Origin: Antedon mediterranea
Taxonomy: Eukaryota > Echinodermata > Crinoidea > Comatulida > Antedonidae
Direction: 5' to 3'
DNA: 64,000 bases
NCBI RefSeq assembly: GCF_964355755.1
Contig: NC_092679.1
Location: forward strand, 20,884,932 to 20,948,931
The first letter of the stretch is position 1. Every line of letters begins with the position of its first letter. Both the position numbers and the translations under genes were made by a program. The notes below the pieces were generated by a model. That model was given only the letters and a program-made list of their open reading frames with translations, searched no databases and had not been told where the DNA came from. Shown piece by piece: positions 21,471-33,800 of the stretch.

Positions 21471-23947
21471 TTTAAATTCAGAGTTTTTTACTGCTGCTAC
21501 TACAAAAAAAGGTTACTAGACCTATATTTTAGGGTATTTAAAATCAAAGGCCTCAAAAAACACAACACGACATTCAAGCAAAAAGAAGCCATCAACAACA
21601 AACCGAAAACAACGACTGCGCCCTCAATGTTTATACCGCATCAATTAGACTCTCGCCTGTCGTTTCGTATCAAAGATAGTTAGGGCAGTACCAAAAACCC
21701 AAAGAGCAGCTTTATAGCGTGTTTCAAAGAGATAGAACAGAGCATATTTTTCATTTCAATTTTAGTACACAAATAAAAACTCCACAACAATGACCATCCT
21801 GAATTAATCAATAGTTAACATTTTAAAATCTGCTATGTTACTATAATATTTCCTATTTTTACCGTCTTAATGATTTTCATCCAATCATGTTGTACAAGGA
21901 GAATTTACAATTCCCGGGCGGGTAGCAACAGCAGGAAAATTTGCTAAATTAGCCAATCAATGCACAGAACATAACTTGGCCAATCAAATAAAAGATCAAT
22001 TTTTTAATTTGCATATTAAGACGAAGCAACACACTTTTTTCGTATGGTGGAAGGCCTACGTAAGTTGATGATCAGCCCCGTGACAAAAATTCAGGGAACC
22101 TATAATAAATTAATTAGAACGAGATGTAGGCATATAAGTAAGTTGAGGCCTAGTTCTAGGTGTTATTCAAAATATAAAGTTATCCTTTATGAAAAATACT
22201 TTAGGCTACTTGGAAACTTTTCACACTCAATGAATCAGACGGTATCGGTAGGCCTGGTTGAAAGTCGAATTAGAGCTGTAGGCTTATCGCATTCATCAAA
22301 GTGAGCTAGACAGGATCGAGTGGCAGTGCAACAAGTAAGATTGACTACTGTAGGCTATAAAGAGGCCATTCTTTTCTCAAATAATTTTAATCATCAGCTT
22401 GACCAATGAGGTTAAAATACATGGCTCCGAAACAAATGAGAAATGCATTTTTGTTTATTCCAGCCTTCTTAGATTATTTTAGAAGAGGCCTAACCCATGA
22501 TAATTGTTTTTTTGCACACTTATAGCCTATTGTTTTTTTTTTATTAATTATGAGTTATTCGAGATCTTATCGACATTAATAAGTTCATTTTATTTGCGCG
22601 TAGGCCTATCTTACACAATGAATGAAAATGATATTATTAAGAAACTATTCATTTTCAAGAAAAATACAAATTCATAAATAAAATGGGCCGTTCAAAGTAC
22701 ACACCATCGATCATATATTTCATATCAGGATTCAATATTTGAGCATCAATTTCTAAGTAGGTAAGTATTCTCCTATTTCATTTAATGGTATAAATTGAAT
22801 CACATTGATGAATAGCTAAACAATTTTTTTGTCTTCTACATAATGACTGTATACTGTATTAATATTATATTAATGTTAAGTACGGTACTGTACTTTATTG
22901 TACAGTACGAATATAGGGAGAGAAAAAAGTACTGAAAACACAATGCTGCCATCTAGTGTCGAATGCCTAGCGACATCAAGCTTACTACTGATGCTGCTGT
23001 GTCGTCCTCTCTCTGTTGAGTTGTTATGACTTTTCGGTCATAATTTTGTTAAAAACGTCATATCAGTATGAATTGATAAATAGTTAAAGTATGTGAAGAT
23101 GTCATGCACTTGATATTTTCTAAGTTTGATTAATATTACTAGCTTTTCAGAGGTATTATAGGCTAGGCTAGGTTTGATAATGTAATAATTAATTAGGCTA
23201 GGCCTAGCCTAGGCTGGCCCTAGGCTAGGCTAGTAGGCCTAGGCCCCTACTAGGCCTAGCCCTGGTGGGCCTAGGCCTAGAGCCTCTAGGCCTAGGCCTA
23301 CTACTAGGCCTAGCCTAGACCTAGGCTTCTTCTTCTTCCAATTTAGTGCAAACTTCAGACTTGAAGACTATAGGCCTAGCACTTTGGTGGGATGTGATGC
23401 GAGTGAGTTAGTTTATTTGCACAGTGGCTGTCTGTGGGCCTAGTTAGTAGGAAGGAGGCCTAGTAGGCTATACTCTAAGGCTAGGCCTAACCTAGCTAGG
23501 CTAGGTTAAGCCTAGTACTGTAGGCTAGGCCTAGCTAGTGTAGTAAGTAGACAAAGCGATCGCAAGCGGGTAAGGTAGGTTAGCTAGCAGGTCTAGCATC
23601 GACTGGAACCTAGACTAGGCCTAGTTTGCCTTTAGTAGGCTAGTGTAGGCTCGTTAAAAGAGAGCCTAGGCAGTAGTAGTAGTAGTAGTAGAAGTACATT
23701 TAGTTTGTTCACTTACTGTCTGTAGACTCTAGGCCTAGTTATTTTCTTATTGTGGATATTCACATGGTCTGCCAGTGTAACATTTAATTAATTTAGGCTA
23801 GTAATTCAATTGTGTAGACAGTACGGACATTGAACCATACTGAATTTTTATATTGAATACTTCATAAACCTAAACATATTTAATTGTATGTATTTTATTT
23901 TCAATAATACCAAATTCTTTTTACATTTTAGCCATCCAATAATAATA
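21471..23947. promoter_or_regulatory. Divergent intergenic region, BRMS1L / FSIP1
   Basis: The only space between the two divergent start codons, so both promoters must lie in it. A dense cluster of TAGGCCTA, CCTAGG and GGCTAG words spans about 23160-23660. FSIP1 has a 5' UTR splice acceptor just upstream of its ATG (CATTTTAG, ends 23931); a possible matching donor is GCGG|GTAAGG near 23569, but the first exon is not proven. No TATA element is evident. Short ORFs here (for example 22044-22304) do not look real. Confidence 0.45.
23160..23660. repeat. TAGGCCTA-rich cluster
   Basis: About 500 bp consisting largely of overlapping TAGGCCTAG, CCTAGGC and GGCTAGGC words, many of them palindromic. 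It lies in the FSIP1 5' region. Smaller clusters occur at 4095-4275, 21247-21290, 30955-31025 and 60168-60215. Confidence 0.7.
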
Positions 23948-26900
23948 ATGGATATAACTCGTGGGAGCTTAGATGAAATTACCAGACCAGCAAGCAGTGA
24001 GCGCTGGCGTCCTGGTAGCCGTGTTTCCCTCTCAAATGCTAGTATAAGAAATACACCAACTCCTTTACAGAGTTCATTGGAAATACTGCTGCCAGATAAC
24101 CTTGGATTTCAGGTAAGATATACTATACCTACACACACACACACACACAAAAACAAGGAAGGTGTACTAAACATATTGATGAATAGTAGAAAAAAACTGG
24201 TATCCCAGCTCGTAATTTAAGAAACAACAATATCCTCTCTTTTCCCTTTAGTAGAGTCAGTTTACTCTAAAAACGTTTATAATCGGTCTTCCTCTGTTTA
24301 GTATTCTTGAGTTTGTGTAACTGTCTTTTGTTTCTGTTAACCATGCTGTGGTGGATTTGTTTGATGCTGTTGTTTTTGATTGGCCAAGGCACTCCCAGTT
24401 GCTCTTGTAATATACCCTCTAAATGTTACATAGAATTTGAACACATGCTGTATTGGCCTATTGGTTTTTATATTAAGTAGATTGTTAAAAATATATTATG
24501 ATGCATATTCTCATTTGAAGGATGAAGACCTAGAGGTTGAAGAATATATTTCACCAACAGAAGAATTTGAGAAAGATGAGGATTACACAAGTGAGTAAAT
24601 GTTTTAATTTTAGGTTAAAGATATATTGTTCCCCTTAAAAAGTAATATAAAAAAAAAATTGTAATTTAAAATAAAAAATTGTCAAATTGTCTATTGACTA
24701 TACAATGTATTTTTGGTTATATTTAACAGTTTATTTTGTCTTTATAAGTAAAACTATTATTTTTGTTAATTTGTTTTCCATGGAATTGGAAGTGAATTAC
24801 TTGATTGAAACTACAAAATTACATTCAAAGTCTGATCTTTTTTTTTCATGTTTTTTGGGGGCAATACATCTTTAAGTTGAACAAACTATTTTTACAAAAC
24901 ATACAAATCATTCTGTAAAAATTAGTAAATAAACACCAAAGCTACAATTAATTGATATCTCAATAATGACAACTAATAATGAAATCATCTACCCTGTGGT
25001 TGTTTTAAGTTGCCTATTATTGGTTTGTTTATTAGGCGACATACCATGCGAAAACAATGCCAATGTTAATCATAGTGGAGAGGAACAATCTGATCATAAT
25101 GATGAAGAAAAAGAAGATAATGATCACATGGATCCAAAGATTAAAGAGGCAATCAAAAAGATGGAAAAACTAGATCGTATCCTTGCAAAGAAAATGAAAC
25201 GAGAGAAGGATGTAAAACGAGAGAGACTTCTTCTGGAACAGAAGCTGCTTGAGGAGTTGGAGAGAGCAAAACCTGTAGGCAGACAGGAAGCAAAGGAATC
25301 GGCAGATAACACTGTGAAATTCCTGGCTCTCAAGCCACCACCAAAGCACTACGAAGGTAAGTCAAATTTACTAGCTGCAGCATTCTCCCATAGTTCATAG
25401 AATAGAGAATATAAATTGCTTCCCATCTGTATTAAAAGTGATGTAAGAAAATATAACATAAAGTAGGGGTAGACAGGCCTTGCTATTAAAACATTATTAC
25501 TGTACATTAACTGGATTGAAAAAATACAATTATATTATATATATTATATTTTTTTAGATTTAGGTAAATCTTACACTATACTACTTTTTTGGTTTTGGTG
25601 CCTCTCTTAGTTGTCTGGAAATTCATTTCTAAATTGGGAGAACGCTGACACCTTTTTAGAATTATCAAAATTATATTCCGGTAGATTTGTTTCTGTAACT
25701 GTGTCGTCAATTTTTGTGTCTGCTAAAAGTAAGTAAATTACAAGTACTGTCGTTATTGATGTAAGTGTCTTTTATTCCTTTTAGGTATCCTTACAGAAGA
25801 GGAAGAGGTTTGCTTCTCACCTTTATTTGCAACACAGCCTACCGAAATAAACACCAACAAGAATTCTGGAGAGTCTGCCAGTGATGGTGCCAGTACAACC
25901 AGATCAGGTAAATAACGCATTTTTTGAAAGTGTCATTGCCGAAACTGTTAATGTATAGTGATATGTTTTCTTAAATTCGCTCATACTTAATATATATATC
26001 AGGTTATATTTATTATTATAAATTTATATAACAACATACATAGAGAAGGCAGTCAAAAGCTGAAATTGTCTGCAAACAATAAAAAAAAAATAGCTCAATA
26101 AAATGGCACACACTAAAAAACAAGTTATAAAAATATGTTAAAAAAAAATGTTTTAAAAGTTTAAGATAAATACACTACAACCTTTTAGAAGATTCAATAA
26201 CTTTGATTAACCTTTTCATTGTATATATGAAGATAATTTGTCATAGTGAAGTGAATTAATAATACTATCCTGGATTTATAAAGTGCTGACAACAAAATAA
26301 TACTTCACCTTTTCAAATGTCGATCTGTGTTTGTACAAACCAGACTTATAACTTCCTCCACTCTGAAGAAACATAAGCAGATGTCTATTTAACATCCTAA
26401 TACACTATAACAAGAAAATATTATTTTCTAATCTAAAATAATTACATTTTTTATGTAGAATCTACCGGAAAGTGCTCTACAGGGAAATTCTCAACAAGTA
26501 GTCGTCAAACTTCTGGCACCAACAAAAATAAAAAGGGAGCTAAGAAAGGGAAAACAATTACTAAGAAAAATAGTATAGATTCAAAAGATGAAGTGGACTT
26601 CATTCACAGAAACATTCAGGTAAAATAAAGATGTTTGATTTGTTTGTTTATTGTCATACAATTAATAAAATAGTTCAAATGGTAATATCAATTGTAGTTA
26701 TTGTAAAGGCCACTTTACATCGTACGACAATGCAAGATAGCATTGGGCGTAGTTTTCAGGTCGTTGCGAGAACTTTAGACATGTTTAATTTTCATCGGGC
26801 CTCGTTGTACAACGCTGTCATTATCACTATTTTATAATAAAATATATCGCCCTCAATTTGGTGCAAATAATCATCTATGTTGTATTGTTGCAATATCAAA

Positions 26901-29900
26901 GTTTTCACTGATATTTTATTTTGTAATTTTAGCTTGCATCAGATGCCAGTAATGTTATTGCCATGACAGATGATGAGAAGCGACGGCTTGAAGATCTACT
27001 AGCGGATGTAGAGATGTTAGGAGATGACAACAAACAGGTATGAAATAGCAATAATGTGTAGAGGCTGACTCTGGTTTCTTAAGAGAATCAAATTTGGGTG
27101 ACATAACTTTCTTGGCTTACTTTACAGCACAAAAGCTATGTATACTTAATTCAAATTGATAATTTATATTAGAAATTCTGTGCGAATTGTATACAGGTAT
27201 TACTTTGTAAATCAATTATTCCTACTTTCTTTGTAATATAATGTTTTAAAAAATTTTTTTTATAATACATCATGTATTTTTATTTCATTTATTCATCTCA
27301 AAACAAGGACAGTACCGAGGTACTGTACAACAAACACACATCATTTTAAAACTAACTGAAACATGAGATGAAATACCATGCAAGCCAGATATTAAATTGA
27401 AATATTTTACTCTTTTGGTTTTCAGAATGATGAGAATTTACACACTTTGCAATTACAGTCGGTACCAGGTATCGGTTACCAACCTGAACAAAATGATATG
27501 CAGGCTTTGAAAGACATTGATGATAAACTGAAGCAATTAATGCCACTAGAAGACTATGAATCTATCTGTAGCACACCAAGGGAAATCAATATACATCCGT
27601 CTATTGTACGTTTATCTTCAGTTACTTTTTTCATTACATTTTGATGAGGCATGCTTGTTAAGCTCTGTCTACACTATCAAACATTATGTGTCAAAAAAAT
27701 GTGATGTGCCCATATATGGACATGATGATGTCATATCACTACCATATTTAAGCATAGCACTACCATATATAGGCACATCAAACTTTTTTGACACATAAAG
27801 TTTGATAGTGTAGACAAGGCTTTAATAAAAAGTGTTTCTGTTTTTGATACCATATTGTTTTAAGTCTCCATTCACTGTCTTAGTAATTAGCTCTAAATTA
27901 TCCAAATCCATATTTAAAACCATTCCTTCTCTTTTTTTAAAATTTTCAATGTCCAAGTCTCTTGAATCAGAAATTGTTCTAATACAGTTCTTTTTTTTAA
28001 ATAATATGTTTCCCTGTCAAATTATTATTACTTTTTTTTGTACAGTACATCAACTGCAGTGTATCTTTTGTCTGATTTTAATGCGTTTAATATTTTAAAA
28101 CCTTGTACTTTCTTTCACTTGAATGGTTTCTTTTTTTTTAGCTATTGACACACATGAGTGATCTTCGAGAATCTTTAGATGTGATGGAGTTGGGCGAAAA
28201 GGTACTGCAAGAAAATCATGTAATGAGAAACCAGCAGGAAAAATTAAAGAACATTGAAAAGGAGTTAGAAAAATTACAAAATCGTGTTGAAATGGAGGTA
28301 AATGCATGAAAACACTAATAATAATATTTTCAATCTGTTGCAATGAGCGAGATTGAGTTTTTTAATTGGAGAAATATACTATAGATAGGCAGTTCCCCTT
28401 CCTCCTCCTCCCAACCCTTCTCCCTTTAAGTTTAGCTTAAGCCCTATTTCCAAATCCCAGATCAGCCAGTATACATTCTTATACATTTTTTGTGGTTTTT
28501 TTAAAATAATCTTTGTTCTTTCTATTTATTTTTTGATTGTTTCAGATTATTTCACCTCGAATGTCCACAGCCCAATTCTCAGAGTTCTATGATGAATTTA
28601 CAGATGTTAGTTCGCGAGCAACATCTGAAACAAATTCTATTGCGTTATCATCTCCGCGAACTCCGCGGGAGAGTAACCCACCGAGTCGCTCAACCGTGGA
28701 TGCGTCATCTCCAAGGTCGCTCAGTCAGACCATGTCTGTATCACCAACAGTTTCAACACCTGAAAGTGAGAATGTCCGATTACCTCTGCCAAAGGATGTT
28801 CTTCAGCGACTGTTAGAGGAAGCAAGGAGTGATATGATGGGAGGTGATAGGAGTCGCCTGAGTACAGTTAGAGAGGAGAGTGAGCCAGAATACTCAACCA
28901 CCTCAAGGCAGTCGTGGGATTGCATGACAAATGGAAATGGTAAATTTATTCATAAACTTGACAACTTTATTTACATTCTATACCATTGCTAATGAACATT
29001 CTTTAGTCGTAAGAAGATGTCATAAGCAGGATCTTATTGTTACCAAATACATTTAGGAATACTTAGTTGTCCTGTGGATTAAGCCAATGATCACAATATA
29101 AATGTTTAAAATTAATTGTACAGTCCTTGAACATTTGTGAACATTTTTGTATTTCAGCTCGTGCAATCATGCCATCATTATCACAGAGCATTATTCAAGA
29201 TTTGATTAAGAACCCAAGAGTTACGTCTCACAGTTTGTCCTCCAGCAGAGCCAACAGCTCTTTGTCTCTGTCAAGCAACACTTCTTTATCAAACCACCAG
29301 GAATTGGTATCTGTCACTTCTCATTACTCTCATACAGAGAGCATTGATAATGACCGTACACCAGTGCCTGATGAAAGAGAAAATCACACTGACAATGGTA
29401 AACTTGCATCAGGGTATACCACAACTGATGATTTTTCTGGTAAATCAATTGTCAAGCAGGCTTGTTTTGATGAGAATAGCCTTAGCGCTGCTTCTGGTAG
29501 AGAAACACCTGATGATGACTGTAACGCAATAAATCAAACAAATGGTGACTTGTCTATTGAAGAAGATGGAAGTAAAATTTTGACTGCGGATGGAAGGATA
29601 TCGAGATCGCCCACCAGTGGGAGAATCTCAAAGTCTTCCACTACAGGGAAGATCTCTAGTGGAAGGATCTCGAGATCAATTTTGGAAAGGGAAATCGTGT
29701 CACCAGCTACAAAGAAACTAATGCATAGACCACATAGTAAAGATGAAATAAAATCCACATCAGAGGAAAAGGAGTGGAAAGACAGCCCAGATGAAAATGG
29801 TTTGATATCAAACGTAGATGGAAGGAATCAGAGACTGGATGTAATACTCCAACGTCACTCTCTAGGAGTGAAAGCACAGGCTATGCTGTCGCGTACTGAC

Positions 29901-30200
29901 CCTGAAGCATCAGCCTCTAGAGCTGCCTCTGCTACGTCAACGTTCCGCTCTGATTCACAAGCTTCTACAAACACTTTAATATCTTCATCAGACTTTGAAT
30001 ATGAAAACCAGCAAGGTGAATTTCTTGGTAAAGAATCTCCTGCTGGCATTGGTTTTGGACAAGTGCCAACACCACCAAAGACTGGTGTGCCTTCAAGAAC
30101 AAGATCAAAGAGATCCATGTCACTGGATGTAAATGATAGTGATGAAGATAAGGGTAAAGACGATGATGGTGGTAAGACTTTTAGTCCACCATTTTTTTAA
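23948..30200 (+). CDS. FSIP1: Fibrous sheath-interacting protein 1, 10 coding exons
   Basis: FSIP1 proteins are associated with the sperm-tail fibrous sheath and ciliary structures. Exons: 23948-24112, 24521-24590, 25036-25356, 25785-25907, 26459-26619, 26933-27037, 27426-27605, 28142-28297, 28546-28939, 29158-30200. They total 2718 nt, 905 aa; all junctions are GT-AG and in phase. The N-terminus MDITRGSLDEITRPASS closely matches the family start. The conserved coiled coil is at about 112-157 (KIKEAIKKMEKLDRILAKKM). Other family motifs are FIHRNIQLASDAS (about 274-286), DDEKRRLEDLL and LKDIDDKLKQL (343-353). The protein is longer than the human one (581 aa) because of a Ser-rich tail (about 428-905) with GRIS repeats from 704. 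MITE in intron 7. A 5' UTR intron is likely; AATAAA lies at 30451. Confidence 0.92.
27658..27825. mobile_element. TA-flanked MITE, copy in FSIP1 intron 7
   Basis: Ends TTAAGCTCTGTCTACACTAT and TTTGATAGTGTAGACAAGGC. The core has GGACATGATGATGTCATATC and two CACTACCATAT units. It lies wholly inside the intron. Confidence 0.8.
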
Positions 30201-30450
30201 TTAATATGTAAATTTTATGCAAAACAAGACTTCAAGAACAAGAGGTTTGGAATTGGAACCTGACTGTTATAATCAAAAATTCAAATTCTCAACAGTCACG
30301 TAATCGCACCTTGAACATGTCCCTAAGTTCGTCTTTCATACACTGTAAAGGGACATGTTATTTATTTATTCATGTTTCTTTTTTGTTAAACTTGGCCTTG
30401 TCTTGAATTACTTATTTTTAAAAGATATTGTAATGTTGTTGATGTGATGC

Positions 30451-30456
30451 AATAAA
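30451..30456 (+). terminator. FSIP1 polyadenylation signal
   Basis: AATAAA 250 bp after the FSIP1 stop, preceded by a TGTTGTTGATGTGATG stretch. It sets the FSIP1 3' end near 30475, about 360 bp before the SLC35F6 start codon. Confidence 0.6.
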
Positions 30457-30474
30457 TGTTTTGAATCAATTTGA

Positions 30475-30836
30475 ATTGATTCATAATTTATACACAAAAT
30501 AAAAGTTAAAGAAAGCTGTATATAAATGATATATCTAAACGAGCAATATTATTACTATAAAATAAAAAAAAACTGAGTAAAAATAAAGAATAATCAGATT
30601 GTTACATAATTGTATATAATATTCTAAACAACGTTTAAATGTTTCATGTAAACTGAACTCACTGTAAAACTTGTAAACTGTTTTCAAAAACTTTTTTCCA
30701 ATACGTACCCTGGTAATTATTACATCACCGTCAGCCAATCAGATGGCATGATTATGTTGTTCAGTCTAATGTTGTTGCACCCTATAGCCAAGGCTCAGAG
30801 TTTTAAATATTTACTAAGTAAAAATATACAGTAATT
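30475..30836 (+). promoter_or_regulatory. Compact SLC35F6 promoter/5' UTR space
   Basis: About 360 bp between the probable FSIP1 cleavage site and the SLC35F6 ATG must hold the downstream gene's promoter unless its 5' exon lies within FSIP1. It is AT-rich; an inverted CCAAT (ATTGG) lies at about 30735. No clear TATA box. Confidence 0.35.
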
Positions 30837-33800
30837 ATGGCGTTGACGGTTAGACAGATGTTGTTAGCACTTGGAATGCTTGTTACTGGTAGTATAAACA
30901 CACTAAGTAAAAAAGCACAAAATGACTGCACGTAAGTAACTAACTTTGTTTATCTAGCCTAGCTAGGCCTACCCTACTCTGTAGTTTATGCTAGGCCTCA
31001 GTCAGGGCTAGGCAGGCTGGCTAACTAGGAAGTATGATACAGTACACTAAAAGACGGTGGGAGAAGGCAGATTGGGTGGAATTTTTTTAAATTTTATTAG
31101 TAATACTAAATGCTATGAAGTGTTACACAAGCGTAGGCCTACGTACTGTATATATTTTTTACAACAATGGACATCACTAGCTAGGCCTAGACTAGTAGTA
31201 GTTGTAGTAATCACTGGCTGGGAGGAGTGTGCATTTTTAGAATTGATTTATTTTGGTTTTTGTTGATAGAGTTGTTGGACGCAATGGAACAGCACCACAT
31301 GAGTTTGATCATCCATGGTTCCAGACACTTATTATGTTTATAGGTAAGACTAAAATAATATGTATTGGTTAAATGAATGCAATGGAATTAAAACATGACC
31401 ATAAACAAAACAAACAACTCGGAACTGATTGTTAAATGACAATTTCAAATCTAGGATACAGCTGGGTGGCATGAGAAATGTTTTCACAATTTAAAAAAGC
31501 TTTAAAATATTGTATGTTATGCACGATTTTAACGATTAGCAGCAGTTGCATGAGTTCATTTTTTTCTCCATTTTTCAGGTGAAAGTATGTGTCTGTATGC
31601 TTTGCTGGTGTTGCGGCATCAGGAAAGGAGAGAGGTTTGTCATTGTGAAATACTTGTATTTTAATTAACTTTACACAGGCCTGTTAAGTAATGAAAATTG
31701 GTCTTGGAGCTTTTCGATTTGGGATGACCTAGGAACAAGTTAAGTCATCAGTGTCAATTGATGTGTAGTCTCCAAGGCTAGCAACCACCAGATCTGTGTC
31801 AAGGTGGGGAAAGCGGGAAGCTAGGACACGCGTCCCAATATTTCAGTCTGCGTACAATAAATTACCATAAGATATGTCGGCAGTAATCACAATTTAAAAC
31901 TGCCTAATAATAATATAAACACGTCTTGAATGAACTATTTCCTGTATCAAAAAATAATTGCATAGTAAAATAACTCAAGCTCGTATTTGATAATTCATGA
32001 TAATTTTTGTCTTATGTTTTCTTTCATTATTAGCTTAGAAAACAGCTTTATAGCATACAGAGTGTTGATGGGGACGTCGATCCTACCAACCAATTGAAAC
32101 AACCAAGGTAGGTGTTGCATCTATTTCATCATACTAACTTTGACAATCAGGGAAAATTTTCATTTAAAAATTTTGTTTAGCAATATTGCTAATCAAACTG
32201 ATTTTTAAGTCGAGAAACATAGTTTTGTATTGTATTTTTTGCTACACAATTTTCAAAATGTGTAGCAATAAGGTTGTTTTGTATAGCTTTTTGCTACGCT
32301 ACACTGGCGAAAATGTTCCCTGACAATACATACCTGTATGCCCTATTAATTTTTACTCATTTATAATCTTTTTGTATATTTAATTTATGTATTGAACAAG
32401 AGCAGTTAATTCTATTCAGGCCTATGCCTATTGCTTGCTCCTGGCAAGATTTTGCTTGATACAACATGCCGAATATTATCATTATTATTATTTAACTATA
32501 TACAGAGAATCCAAGCAATCCAATTTTAATATACTATTTTCTTATATTGTGTTTTTTTATTTTTATCTAACCAGAGTATTTCAGATCATACTAATAATTC
32601 CTACGTTATGCGATTTATTTGGAACAACATTAGCTGGTAAGAACATTTTAAACATTATCATTAAACATTATTGATTATTTGAGGAAAATAAATTGTTTTA
32701 CATTTGTCCCACAATTAACTTTGAAAAATTCACATATGAAGCACAGACAATTGAGTGTTAATACATGTTTACTGTAATGTCTGTGTCTTGCAATAGTAAT
32801 TGTATTGCATTTATTTATTTGATTAGGTATTGGTCTTCTTTATGTCACAGCCTCTGTTTGGCAAATGTTGAGAGGATCCATCATTGTTTTTGCTGGAATA
32901 TTGTCGGTTAGTTTTGTGTAAACTGTGTTATACCATCTATAATTGCTCTGCTCTGTGTTTTTACTGTATTTACTCTTGGACAGGTGGTGTAATGGTTAAT
33001 ATATATTTTTTGTCCATGAGTACAGTATGTATACATTCATTATTTGCATAACATCAAAGAACTTATAACACAAGAATCTCCTGTTCTTCAATTTGCATTC
33101 AAAACACAGTATCGGAAGTACAGGGTTAAAAGGTCAAACTGGGCGACGCCATTTCACAGCATGGAGCAGCGCCCCCTCCAAACTAGGAAGTCAATTACTC
33201 TACCCTCCTAGAGTATTAGCAGATCCCCTCTATGATTTTGACTTTCTAATTTGATGTGGGCGCCCTACTCCTCAGTCAATTACTCTATCCCCCCTAGAGC
33301 ATTAGCAGATCCCCTCTATGATTTTGACTTTCTAATTTGATGCGGGCGCCCTACTCCATGGCTCACAATGGCGCCACCCATAGCTCTATTCTATCCCACA
33401 ATGCCTTTCGAAATTATTACGCGCTTCGGACGAACAGGAGATTCTTGTGTTATAAGTTCTTTGATAACATTAAAATATTATTTTTTCTATTTCAGAGGCT
33501 CTTTTTAAAAAGAAAACTACAGTGTTATCACTGGACAGGGATTTCACTTACCATGGTAAGCACATAGTGATGTTGGATACCTGCTGACATTCTGTTTCAT
33601 TCCTTTGTCATTTCTGTGATTCAATTTTTTTTGTCTGAAAACCCATCATAATGGTGATGGTCATGGTGGTTTGTTTATTTGTTAGTGTTACATAATGTAT
33701 AGTATTATTATTATTATTCTAATGAAAGTGTTTTTATCTTGTAGTTTGGTTTGGTACTTGTTGGCCTATCCAGTGTCCTACAAGATGAAGAAGCAGGCTA

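Noticed and set aside
24966-25035. Upstream ATG of the ORF holding FSIP1 exon 3
   Set aside because: The segment before 25036 is intron; it ends in an acceptor (TTATTAG) and phase agrees with splicing from 24590.
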